In this document: positions 1 to 6,080 of the stretch, piece after piece
Layout: the number at the start of each line of letters is the position of its first letter
Position numbering within the stretch: position 1 is the stretch's first letter
Assembly: GCA_003455555.1 (NCBI GenBank)
Contig: DMQX01000095.1
Location: forward strand, 1 to 7,303
Source: Candidatus Tayloriibacteriota bacterium
GTDB lineage: Bacteria > Patescibacteriota > Minisyncoccia > Phycocordibacterales > UBA11359
DNA: 7,303 nucleotides
Direction: 5' to 3'
Made by a program: the position numbers and the translations under genes
Notes under the pieces: generated by a model
What the model was told of the DNA's origin: nothing
Database searches by the model: none
The model's input: only the letters and a program-made list of their open reading frames with translations

Positions 1-9
1 CGAGGATAA

Positions 10-33
10 GAAAACCGCCAGCAGGCGGTTTTC
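10..33 (-). terminator. Hairpin downstream of ftsZ, probable terminator
   Basis: A perfect 10-bp stem (10-19 with 24-33, arms GAAAACCGCC / GGCGGTTTTC) closes a 4-nt loop about 40 nt beyond the ftsZ stop. Read on the minus strand the second arm ends in TTTTC and continues TTATCC, a moderately U-rich tail. It is therefore the likely end of the ftsZ transcript. The stem is symmetric, so it could also serve a plus-strand gene to the left of the window. Confidence 0.65.
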
Positions 34-73
34 GTGTGATCCGAGAGACACTTTGCTCCCTTGCTTTTCTTCT

Positions 74-1276
74 TTATTTAATTTTTGACCTACGTAGAAA
101 CGCAGGCACCGCACCCCAATCATCATCATGCTCATCTATCTGTGGAAGCTTTTTGTCGTCAATGGGCATTGGACTTGATTTAGGAACTTCTTTAGCTTCA
201 ACTTTAATCGGTTCTTTTGGAGTTGGCATACTGTTGAATATCTTGCCTCGTTTTTCATCTTTTTCATTTTCGTGCAGAGCTGAAGCGTGAGCAGTCGGGA
301 ACAGTGAATGCTTTGTGCCACTTCCAGGGAAACCGGCAGCTACTACAGTGACTCGGACTTCACCCTTTTGCATTCTGTCGTCGCGAATGGTTCCGAAAAT
401 AACTTTGGCGTCGCTGTCGATAGACTCGGTAATGATCTTGGCTGCGTCCTGGATCTCATACATAGTTAGATCGTCACCACCGGCGATAGAGAACAATACG
501 CCTTTGGCGCCGTGAATAGACAGGTCAAGAAGAGGCGAGTTGATTGCCGCTTTCGCTGCGTCTTCTGCGCGCTTCTCTCCACTGCCGTTTCCGACACCCA
601 TCAGAGCTGAACCTGAATTTTGCAAAATTGATCGGATGTCAGCGAAGTCAATGTTGATGAAGCCCGGAGTAGTGATGAGGTCTGAAATACCTTCTACGGC
701 TTGCTTCAAAACTTCGTCACAAATTGAGAAAGCGCTCTTTGCGGTTGTTTCCTTGCTGATGGTTGCGAGCAGTCGGTCATTTGGAATTACGATAATTGCA
801 TCAACTTCTTTTTTGAGTTCTTCGAGAGCTTGTTCAGCTAGACGCATTCGGTGTTGGCCTTCAAAGAAGAAAGGTTTGGTAACCACGCCGATCGTCAGTG
901 CGCCTTGTTCCTTTGCTGTGCGTGCAACTCCTGGCGAAGCGCCGCTACCTGTGCCGCCTCCCAAGCCGCAGGCAATGAACACCATGTCTGAGCCTTTGAG
1001 AGCTTCCTGCACTTCTTCTTTGGTCTCTTCGATTGCTCGTTTTCCGAGTTCAGGATTCATGCCTGTACCCAAACCTTTAGTAAGGTTTTTGCCGATGTGG
1101 ATCTTCTTCTGGGCGAGGGAATTGTGCAGATCTTGTGCGTCAGTATTTACAGCAACGAACTCAACGCCCTTAACTTTGGCGTTGACCATATGGTTAAGTG
1201 CGTTCTTTCCAGAACCGCCCACTCCAACTACCTTTATGCGTGCGAATGTTTGAACTTCCGGTTTAATTTGGGGCAT
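74..1276 (-). CDS. ftsZ: Cell division protein FtsZ
   Basis: Tubulin-like GTPase that polymerises into the cytokinetic ring on the inner face of the membrane and recruits the divisome. From the chosen start (400 aa) the protein has the N-terminal nucleotide loop GVGGSGKN, the tubulin signature GGGTGSG at about 106-112, and the synergy (T7) loop NIDFAD at about 208-213, which supplies the catalytic aspartates to the next subunit. A variable linker of about 60 residues follows, then the C-terminal peptide WGAVPAFLRR, which binds FtsA and other partners. The frame is open back to ATGs at 1312 and 1357. I chose 1276 because it puts these motifs where they lie in E. coli FtsZ, has a purine-rich leader, and lies downstream of a candidate promoter (1326-1353) that falls inside the longer frame. 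It is last in the cluster, 171 nt after ftsA. Oddity: K24 in the T1 loop, where glycine is usual. The family call is certain; the start is less so. Confidence 0.97.
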   Translation of the reverse strand: MPQIKPEVQTFARIKVVGVGGSGKNALNHMVNAKVKGVEFVAVNTDAQDLHNSLAQKKIHIGKNLTKGLGTGMNPELGKRAIEETKEEVQEALKGSDMVFIACGLGGGTGSGASPGVARTAKEQGALTIGVVTKPFFFEGQHRMRLAEQALEELKKEVDAIIVIPNDRLLATISKETTAKSAFSICDEVLKQAVEGISDLITTPGFINIDFADIRSILQNSGSALMGVGNGSGEKRAEDAAKAAINSPLLDLSIHGAKGVLFSIAGGDDLTMYEIQDAAKIITESIDSDAKVIFGTIRDDRMQKGEVRVTVVAAGFPGSGTKHSLFPTAHASALHENEKDEKRGKIFNSMPTPKEPIKVEAKEVPKSSPMPIDDKKLPQIDEHDDDWGAVPAFLRRSKIK

Positions 1277-1325
1277 GGTGTTTTCTTTGCCTGAACGTTT
1301 TTGTGAGGCCATTTGTGCAGGTTGG

Positions 1326-1353
1326 TTAATAAATACTACCTGATTGCGGTCAA
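1326..1353 (-). promoter_or_regulatory. Candidate ftsZ promoter
   Basis: On the minus strand TTGACC (1353-1348, five of six matches to the -35 consensus) is followed by a 16-nt spacer and TATTAA (1331-1326, four of six matches to the -10). Transcription would begin near 1318, giving a leader of about 40 nt to the ATG at 1276 and only about 6 nt to the ATG at 1312. This would give ftsZ expression independent of the upstream genes. It is based on motif matching only. Confidence 0.4.
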
Positions 1354-1367
1354 TCATATCAGATATT

Positions 1368-1402
1368 AAAAAAAAGCAAAACCCCTTGTGAGGGCCGGCT
1401 TT
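1368..1402 (-). terminator. Weak terminator or attenuator between ftsA and ftsZ
   Basis: On the minus strand an outer stem AAAGC/GCTTT (1402-1398 with 1377-1373) and an inner stem CCCT/AGGG with a CACA loop (1394-1383) precede eight consecutive T (1375-1368). The inner stem is only 4 bp and the outer stem uses part of the T run, so termination would be partial. It lies immediately upstream of the candidate ftsZ promoter, consistent with ftsZ being partly uncoupled from ftsA. Confidence 0.4.
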
Positions 1403-1447
1403 CTGTGCTGTTATTCCACCTTTTCTAGAGGGAAAATCCTTTTGAAA

Positions 1448-2626
1448 TTAAGGCAGAAACTGTTGAATCCATTTCCAGCCCTTTTGCCAGATCTTGTTGA
1501 ATTTAATGATATTTCCGGCGCGATATCCATCATGATCTCCGGCATTCAATCCAAAAATGCACAAGCCGTAAGCAACTGACCACATTGAGTCTTTGATCTG
1601 GGTGCGAGGTGCACCATCGGCGACAAGGTCCGCGATGCGTGAAGGGAGTTTGAGGGTGTCTTTGGCCTGATCTTCGATACTAACTGTACCGGAACCTCCG
1701 CCGGTGATGACGATGCCGGCTGGCAACATGCCGTTGCGATTTATTTTCTTGAGATGCGAATCGATCAGTTCAAAAATATCTGAAAGTCGAGCGCCGATTA
1801 TTTCTTCCAATTTTTTTCGTGGGTAGCTACTGCCGTTACTGCCCGTTTTAACTTTCTCGGCTTCTTCCAAAGGAATTTTTAAGCCAAGGGCGATGTCGTT
1901 AGTGATGTCGTTCGAACCGATTGGAAAAACTTCCAAAGATATCGGTACGTCATTTTCAAAAACCACAATAGAAACGGTTTCAGCACCGATGTTTGCAAGT
2001 ACGACACCGGCGACCTTCTGCGCCTTATTCAAAGTCACAAGGCTGGCGGCGATTGGTGCGGCCATAACATCTTCCACGATAATTCCAGCGTCGCCGACGG
2101 CAGCAATGAGGTCGTTCAAATGTTGTTCAAGCGCGGATACGAAAAGAATTCGGGTCTCGAGTTTCAGACCTTTCATGCCTTGAGGGCGACCCATGACCGT
2201 GCGGCTGTCGATACGGTAAGCGATAGGGATGGTGTGGATGATTTTACGGTTGAGTGAAAAAGCAGGAGGTATTTCTGCCTCGCAAACTTCCTGAACTTTT
2301 TTGACATCCAGGTCGGTTATTTCAGAATCGCCGCGTGAGACCATGACTGCACCTTGGCAAACATTACCGGTGAGTCCAACTCCGCCGATAGCCAGAAAAG
2401 CTTTCTTGATTTTGATTCCTGAAGTTTTTTCTGCTTGAGCTGCAGCTTTTTTTATGGAACGCACAACTTCGCTGGCGTTCATTATATAGCCATGACGCAG
2501 ACCTTTTGACTCGGCGATTCCTGTGCCGATGATACGCGGGGTATTGGTTTGTGGATCGCTCTCAGCCACCACCACTTTTATTTGGTAGCTGCCGATATCA
2601 ATGCCAACTGCTATGTGTCGTGTCAT
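1448..2626 (-). CDS. ftsA: Cell division protein FtsA
   Basis: Actin-like ATPase that tethers FtsZ filaments to the cytoplasmic membrane and helps recruit later division proteins. The 392 residues show actin-fold landmarks: the phosphate-1 strand GIDIGSYQIKV (8-18), the FtsA-specific 1C/SHS2 region including MGRPQGMKG (145-153), the phosphate-2 motif LANIGAETVSIVVF (about 210-223), and the adenosine motif GIVITGGGSG (304-313). The C-terminus (NIIKFNKIWQKGWKWIQQFLP region, about 372-392) is rich in K, W, I and F, as expected for the amphipathic membrane-targeting helix. The length is normal for the family. It starts 32 nt after the ybeY stop, so the two are probably co-transcribed. No convincing SD precedes the ATG. 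Its partner ftsZ follows directly, as in most bacteria, but no ftsQ or peptidoglycan-synthesis gene is adjacent within the window. Confidence 0.95.
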   Translation of the reverse strand: MTRHIAVGIDIGSYQIKVVVAESDPQTNTPRIIGTGIAESKGLRHGYIMNASEVVRSIKKAAAQAEKTSGIKIKKAFLAIGGVGLTGNVCQGAVMVSRGDSEITDLDVKKVQEVCEAEIPPAFSLNRKIIHTIPIAYRIDSRTVMGRPQGMKGLKLETRILFVSALEQHLNDLIAAVGDAGIIVEDVMAAPIAASLVTLNKAQKVAGVVLANIGAETVSIVVFENDVPISLEVFPIGSNDITNDIALGLKIPLEEAEKVKTGSNGSSYPRKKLEEIIGARLSDIFELIDSHLKKINRNGMLPAGIVITGGGSGTVSIEDQAKDTLKLPSRIADLVADGAPRTQIKDSMWSVAYGLCIFGLNAGDHDGYRAGNIIKFNKIWQKGWKWIQQFLP

Positions 2627-2658
2627 CGGTTGGACCGGATTATGCGAATAAAACGATT

Positions 2659-3036
2659 TTAGATATGGAACTCTTGCCGGATTTTCTGTTCGTTACTTTC
2701 CATTGTACTACTATGATCGAAACCTTTCAAATGCATCAGGCCGTGGATAAATAAAAAGGCGATGAAATTATCGTTAGGACGCTTAAATTTAACGGCTTCT
2801 TTTTCGGCTTCAGACAGACAAAGGAAAATTTCGCCGGCATTTTCGTTGAGTGGAAAACTGAGAATATCGGTCGGCATATTTTTATGTCGATAGATGGAGT
2901 TAAGGTTTGTTATCCTCATGGTGTCAATTATTGTCAGAGACAGGTCATACTTTTTACCCAGCACTTCTTCGGCCATTTTTTCGTATGGATGGTCCGGCAG
3001 TTTTTCTTTAGTTGTATTGGTGATGGTGAATGACAT
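2659..3036 (-). CDS. ybeY: Endoribonuclease YbeY (rRNA maturation factor)
   Basis: Single-strand-specific metallo-endoribonuclease of the UPF0054 family. In studied bacteria it acts in 16S rRNA 3'-end maturation and ribosome quality control. The 125-residue product carries the zinc-binding signature HGLMHLKGFDH (98-108; ligands H98, H102, H108) and the family block PTDILSFP (about 55-62) preceded by LNSIYRHKNM. The frame stays open upstream into rpsU, but the ATG at 3036 is preferred: it is preceded by AGG eight bases upstream, gives the conserved N-terminus, and lies just past the rpsU terminator hairpin. It is shorter than E. coli YbeY (about 155 aa), losing mainly terminal extensions; the catalytic core is complete. 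It sits between the small-subunit protein gene rpsU and the division gene ftsA, which fits a role in 30S biogenesis. Read-through from rpsU is the likely source of its mRNA. Confidence 0.95.
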   Translation of the reverse strand: MSFTITNTTKEKLPDHPYEKMAEEVLGKKYDLSLTIIDTMRITNLNSIYRHKNMPTDILSFPLNENAGEIFLCLSEAEKEAVKFKRPNDNFIAFLFIHGLMHLKGFDHSSTMESNEQKIRQEFHI

Positions 3037-3049
3037 TTTGCCTAAAAGA

Positions 3050-3071
3050 AAAACCCTCGAGCGAGGGTTTT
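3050..3071 (-). terminator. Terminator hairpin after rpsU, possible attenuator
   Basis: A perfect 9-bp stem (AAAACCCTC / GAGGGTTTT, loop GCTC) on the minus strand is followed by a U-rich tail TCTTTT. It lies 27 nt past the rpsU stop and only 13 nt before the ybeY ATG. No separate ybeY promoter was recognised, so it probably lowers rather than abolishes expression of the downstream genes. Its upstream arm can pair instead with a segment nearer rpsU (3081-3088); see findings. Confidence 0.7.
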
Positions 3072-3097
3072 CTGATTTCCACCCTCGCGGGTATATA

Positions 3098-3337
3098 CTA
3101 TCGTCGTGGTGGTTTCTCGAGAATCTTGCCGAGCTTGATGAGTCGCTTGGTTTCTGCCTGACGGCCGAGCACTGCGAGAGTGTGCTTCTTTTTGGTGTAT
3201 TCGGAAGGTACGCGACTCTTGTATCGGTTGGATCGTACCTTGCGCAAAACGCCGGCGCTCTGAACACGCTTGGTGAAGCGCTTGATCAAGTTGATGCTAC
3301 TTTCGTTCGGGTTTTTCTCTATTTGTACGTTTATCAT
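3098..3337 (-). CDS. rpsU: 30S ribosomal protein bS21
   Basis: Small basic protein of the 30S subunit located near the mRNA exit/platform region, involved in translation initiation. The 79-residue product has the bS21 core: an N-terminal strand (INVQIEKNPNE), then the helix LIKRFTKRVQSAGVLRKVRSNRYK with the conserved KR-x(5)-AGVL-x-x-VR pattern (about 20-40), then a Lys/Arg-rich tail. The ATG at 3337 is preferred over one six codons upstream (3355): it gives the usual N-terminus, and the upstream ATG lies inside the candidate -10 region. The tail extends beyond the roughly 60-70 residues of classical bS21, resembling the longer CPR forms as I recall them. It is first in the minus-strand cluster with ybeY, ftsA and ftsZ. 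No SD precedes it, and the promoter position predicts a leaderless or nearly leaderless mRNA. Confidence 0.93.
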   Translation of the reverse strand: MINVQIEKNPNESSINLIKRFTKRVQSAGVLRKVRSNRYKSRVPSEYTKKKHTLAVLGRQAETKRLIKLGKILEKPPRR

Positions 3338-3345
3338 GTTGAAAT

Positions 3346-3374
3346 AACATAACATAGAGCCATTTTTTTGGCAA
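3346..3374 (-). promoter_or_regulatory. Candidate rpsU promoter with an ultra-short leader
   Basis: Minus strand TTGCCA (3374-3369, five of six -35 matches), a 17-nt spacer and TATGTT (3351-3346, four of six -10 matches). Only eight bases (ATTTCAAC) separate the -10 from the rpsU ATG at 3337, so transcription should start at or just before the start codon. The absence of an SD agrees with this. Confidence 0.55.
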
Positions 3375-3385
3375 GCAGTGGCTAC

Positions 3386-3480
3386 AGAATAGCTCTGTTG
3401 AGTGACACGGAATTTTTCTGGCTGAAAAATTCCTCATCCTCGCGCCGTCGCGCTGCGGAATCACTCAAAAGAGCTATTCT
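3386..3480. repeat. Large inverted-repeat element with 20-nt arms and two internal hairpins
   Basis: Arms 3386-3405 and 3461-3480 are complementary over 20 positions with one mismatch (G3397 against A3469): AGAATAGCTCT / AGAGCTATTCT outside and TTGAGTGA / TCACTCAA inside. Between them lie a 10-bp hairpin GGAATTTTTC / GAAAAATTCC (3409-3418 with 3424-3433, loop TGGCT) and a small GC hairpin CGCG / CGCG (3441-3444 with 3449-3452). No coding sequence is evident. It lies in the divergent rpsU/transporter intergenic region. It could be a dispersed palindromic repeat (REP- or MITE-like), a structured RNA, or a cruciform-forming spacer between the two promoters. No T-run follows either arm, so a simple terminator is less likely. 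Confidence 0.7.
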
Positions 3481-3509
3481 TTCGCCAAACTATTTGCCAA
3501 AACCATCTG

Positions 3510-3518
3510 TGCTATATT
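3510..3518 (+). promoter_or_regulatory. Extended -10 promoter of the MFS transporter gene, leaderless
   Basis: TGC-TATATT gives an extended -10 (TGn followed by a five-of-six TATAAT match). Only six bases (AACTGT) separate it from the ATG at 3525, so the predicted start site coincides with the start codon. No SD is present. No good -35 is seen at 16-18 nt; a TTGCCA at 3494-3499 is too close (13 nt). Confidence 0.5.
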
Positions 3519-3524
3519 AACTGT

Positions 3525-4646
3525 ATGAAACTCTTCGGTATCGAGTTAGGCACGATCTCGCTTCTGGTGGCGTTTTCGTGGTTCGTATCCTTTGGTAATT
3601 CGGTTTTGCCGACACATCTTATAGCTCAAGGACTCACGATTCCAGAGATCTTTTTTGGATCGTTCTTGCTCATTGTTGGCCAACTGGTGTTGCTGACAGC
3701 TATTGGTTTTAAACAGAGAACTTACTCATTTAGACGTGTTTGGACAATAGCGCTGAGTTTGTACGCTATTTTCTTCATCCTCTCGAGTTTCCAAATCCTT
3801 TCGCTAGCGCAATATTATATAGCTTCGCTTATCGCCGGCATTGCTTCTTGTTTATTTTATCTTTTTTATAACATCAGATATTTTTCGGAACAGAAGGAAG
3901 ACAAAACTTACGGTCATGCCGCTCAATTTTTTAATATCCTAATCATCATCTCTTTGATTGCGCCGTTTCTGTCAGGTTTGATCGGTTCATTAAATTTTTC
4001 ATACGTCGCGGTGCTGACACTCTTTTTCTTTTTGATCGCTTTGGTCGTGGCCAGATCTTTGCCGGATCAGCCGTATTCTTTCTCGATGGCCCAAAGTTAT
4101 CGCAGCGCATATGGCGCGAAGTTAATAATTTTCCTGAACGGTCTGTACGATTCACTTGGTTGGGGAATCATAACCGTTTTCACTCTTCGATTTATTCAAA
4201 CGCCTTTTTCTTTCGGAGCCTTCGCCTCGTATCTGGCAATTGTCGCGCTTATCTCGAATTATTTGGTTGGAAAAGTGGGAGATAAATTTAAGAAAGGTCA
4301 TGTTGTAGTCGCGGTCTCTTCTCTCTTGGCTTTCGTCAGCATAATTTTAATGGGTTTTTCTTCAACCAGTTTTTACGCCTGGATCATTGCAAATGGGGTC
4401 ATGAAATTTATTTCACCAATCTTCAGTTCCACCACTTTGGGCTTGGCGATTGACCGATCAGCAGACAAACTCATGATGCTTCATGCTCGCGAAATGCTGA
4501 TGAATTTTGGCCGATTTGTCGGATTGGCGATCGCGGGCTTAATGATGTATTTCTCGGCTCCAGGTTTTTGGTTTTTTGCTCTGCCTGCCTGCGCCTCGAT
4601 TATGCTTGGAGCCCTGGCGTTAAGAAAAGTTAAAATAAACAGTTGA
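3525..4646 (+). CDS. MFS-type membrane transporter, substrate unknown
   Basis: A 373-residue, very hydrophobic protein with about 12 predicted transmembrane helices (roughly 9-26, 40-62, 72-92, 95-117, 133-156, 158-177, 198-224, 231-249, 259-278, 281-302, 325-345, 347-367). A cytoplasmic loop sits between the two six-helix halves (about 178-197). After helix 8 the sequence GKVGDKFKKG (249-258) matches the major facilitator motif A pattern G-x-x-x-D-[RK]-x-[RK]-[RK], normally found in the 2-3 and 8-9 loops. The copy expected after helix 2 is degenerate (GFKQRTYSFRR). These features support a secondary transporter driven by an ion gradient, but nothing shows the substrate. It is divergent from rpsU and separated from it by the inverted-repeat element. 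The next gene begins 104 nt downstream with no clear terminator between, so limited read-through is possible. Confidence 0.8.
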   Translation: MKLFGIELGTISLLVAFSWFVSFGNSVLPTHLIAQGLTIPEIFFGSFLLIVGQLVLLTAIGFKQRTYSFRRVWTIALSLYAIFFILSSFQILSLAQYYIASLIAGIASCLFYLFYNIRYFSEQKEDKTYGHAAQFFNILIIISLIAPFLSGLIGSLNFSYVAVLTLFFFLIALVVARSLPDQPYSFSMAQSYRSAYGAKLIIFLNGLYDSLGWGIITVFTLRFIQTPFSFGAFASYLAIVALISNYLVGKVGDKFKKGHVVVAVSSLLAFVSIILMGFSSTSFYAWIIANGVMKFISPIFSSTTLGLAIDRSADKLMMLHAREMLMNFGRFVGLAIAGLMMYFSAPGFWFFALPACASIMLGALALRKVKINS

Positions 4647-4736
4647 GCAGATACGCAAAGGATGAAATCATTGCATTTTGTCAATTTTTGAGTAGTATCA
4701 GCAGCAGGAAATTTGTTCTATATCATTACTCTCACT

Positions 4737-4742
4737 GAAGGG
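4737..4742 (+). promoter_or_regulatory. SD sequence deciding the GTG start at 4751
   Basis: GAAGGG lies eight bases before a GTG codon that begins MAKKAKEG. The next in-frame ATG is 20 codons later, within the conserved N-terminal motif, so the SD-supported GTG is preferred. Confidence 0.7.
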
Positions 4743-4750
4743 ATGATCCT

Positions 4751-5911
4751 GTGGCAAAAAAAGCAAAAGAAGGAATTACTTACGCGGGAAGCGGCGTGAA
4801 TTACGATGACATGGACCCGTTCAAACGGGCGTGCCAAAAGCGCGCTGCACTCACTTCACAAAACGCTAAGCGTCTTGGTGTCGAGCCGTTGGAATGGACT
4901 CGTGGCGAAAGTGTCTATGTTGTAAAGATCGGCAATCGGTATCACGGGCACGTTGAGGAAGGTCTCGGTACCAAAAATATCGTGGCTGACCTCTTGCGCC
5001 GGCAGCTGGCAATTTTAAAAGCGATCAAGCTTGCCAAATGCAAAAGTTTTTACAACCAGATCGCGCAGTGTACGGTGGCTATGATTGTCAACGACATGGT
5101 GACTCTGGGAATTTTTCCGACAACAGTCGACATGCATTTGGCGGTAGGCGACTCAAAATGGTTTCGGGATCAACAGCGTGTGGACGATCTCATCGAAGGT
5201 TTCGGCGATGCTTGTGACAAAGCCAGATGTATTTGGGGAGGAGGTGAGACACCGACTCTAAAAGGTATTGTCATGCAAAGGTCAGCGTTGCTTTCTGGAT
5301 CTGCGGCTGGTGTTTCCTCGCGTTACCTCATCAATCCGGATTTTATTGGGGTTGGTGACGTGATCGTTCTTGTCGAAAGCAATGGGCTTATGGCTAACGG
5401 TTTTACCTTGGCGCGCGCAATTGCCAAGAAGTTGCCGAAGGGTTATCTCACGAAGCTTCCTGACGGAACTTCTTTCGGAGAAGCGTTGCTTGCGCCGACA
5501 CCGATCTTTGTGGATCTGGTTGAAGACTGTCTTGATGGCGGAGTTGATATTCACTACTGCGTCAACATCACAGGTCACGGCTGGCGCAAGCTTATGCGCG
5601 CAAAGCAGTCGTTTACTTATGTGATCAAAAAGCTTCCGACACCGCGCCCGATCTTTGACTTCATAATGAAGCACGGACCGGTTGATGTTGAGGAAGCCTA
5701 TGGCAATCTCAACATGGGTGCAGGTTTCGCACTTTATGTGCCTCGCCGCGACGTCAACAAAGTCATTGCGATCGCAAAAAAGCTCGGCAAACGGGCTTTC
5801 GATGCCGGGTTTATCAAGGAAGGTCCGAAGAGGGTTGAGATCGAGCCTGTGACGACTGATATGATGCCAAGGGGTCTCTGGTTCGGCAGCGGGTCGTTGG
5901 CGGTTCGATAA
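4751..5911 (+). CDS. PurM-like (AIR synthase-related) ATP-binding protein
   Basis: The 386-residue protein has the PurM fold landmarks in order: an N-terminal SGVNYDDMDPFKR segment, EGLGTK (70-75, cf. DGVGTK), MIVNDMVTLG (111-120, cf. CVNDI), GGGETPTL (163-170, cf. VGGETAEMPG), SNGLMANGF (210-218, cf. SSGLHSNGY), NITGHG (282-287, cf. HITGGG) and NMGAGFALYVP (321-331, cf. NMGIG). In classical PurM these build the ATP and FGAM sites that make aminoimidazole ribonucleotide in purine synthesis. Here several signature residues differ (D to E in the first motif, H to N and G to H in HITGGG), and the protein is longer than the roughly 345-residue PurM. No purine gene is adjacent, so a related ATP-dependent ligase or kinase-like reaction is as likely as AIR synthesis. 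It starts at GTG with a good SD and ends before a strong terminator. Confidence 0.85.
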   Translation: MAKKAKEGITYAGSGVNYDDMDPFKRACQKRAALTSQNAKRLGVEPLEWTRGESVYVVKIGNRYHGHVEEGLGTKNIVADLLRRQLAILKAIKLAKCKSFYNQIAQCTVAMIVNDMVTLGIFPTTVDMHLAVGDSKWFRDQQRVDDLIEGFGDACDKARCIWGGGETPTLKGIVMQRSALLSGSAAGVSSRYLINPDFIGVGDVIVLVESNGLMANGFTLARAIAKKLPKGYLTKLPDGTSFGEALLAPTPIFVDLVEDCLDGGVDIHYCVNITGHGWRKLMRAKQSFTYVIKKLPTPRPIFDFIMKHGPVDVEEAYGNLNMGAGFALYVPRRDVNKVIAIAKKLGKRAFDAGFIKEGPKRVEIEPVTTDMMPRGLWFGSGSLAVR

Positions 5912-5935
5912 GTTTGAATTGTTGTTTCAATTTCT

Positions 5936-5968
5936 AAACTCCGGGAGGTTTCGCTTCCGGAGTTTTTT
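5936..5968 (+). terminator. Rho-independent terminator of the PurM-like gene
   Basis: AAACTCCGG (5936-5944) pairs with CCGGAGTTT (5957-5965). The stem extends inward by GAG/CTT (one G-T wobble), leaving a GTTTCG loop, and is followed by a six-T run (5963-5968). It begins 25 nt after the stop codon and separates this gene from the zinc-ribbon gene. Confidence 0.9.
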
Positions 5969-6067
5969 ACTAATTATTTGGTTGAGTTTTCATATAAATA
6001 TGATATGGTGTTTTACAGTTCCGATCGCACTCGTGTGTTTTTGGATAATTGTTCTTAGGATCAAAAG

Positions 6068-6073
6068 AAGGAG
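6068..6073 (+). promoter_or_regulatory. Strong SD of the zinc-ribbon gene
   Basis: AAGGAG within AGAAGGAGC, seven bases before the ATG at 6081. It is the strongest SD match I noticed in the window. It fixes this start against the longer open frame that runs back to 5919 through the preceding terminator. A plausible -10 (TATGAT, 5999-6004) lies upstream but has no convincing -35. Confidence 0.85.
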
Positions 6074-6080
6074 CTTTGCT

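Noticed and set aside
36..1294. Plus-strand open frames opposite ftsZ (up to 237 codons)
   Set aside because: They mirror the ftsZ codon pattern on the other strand, show no recognisable motif, and ftsZ is certain.
2627..2658. Promoter for ftsA (CATAAT 12 nt before the ATG)
   Set aside because: The -10 resemblance is good, but no -35 or extended -10 element accompanies it, and the 32-nt gap fits simple co-transcription.
3037..3267. N-terminal extension of YbeY to 202 residues
   Set aside because: The extension runs through the rpsU terminator and rpsU itself. The ATG at 3036 has an AGG and the conserved YbeY N-terminus.
4647..4736. Terminator or promoter in the gap between the transporter and PurM-like genes
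   Set aside because: The only hairpin (near 4656-4676) has a bulged, AT-rich stem. TATCAT at 4721-4726 resembles a -10, but no -35 lies at suitable spacing.
5919..6080. N-terminal hydrophobic extension of the zinc-ribbon protein
   Set aside because: It passes through the terminator at 5936-5968 and has no SD, whereas the ATG at 6081 has a near-ideal one. T-rich spacer DNA commonly translates as hydrophobic. The shorter form from 6000 is kept only as an alternative.
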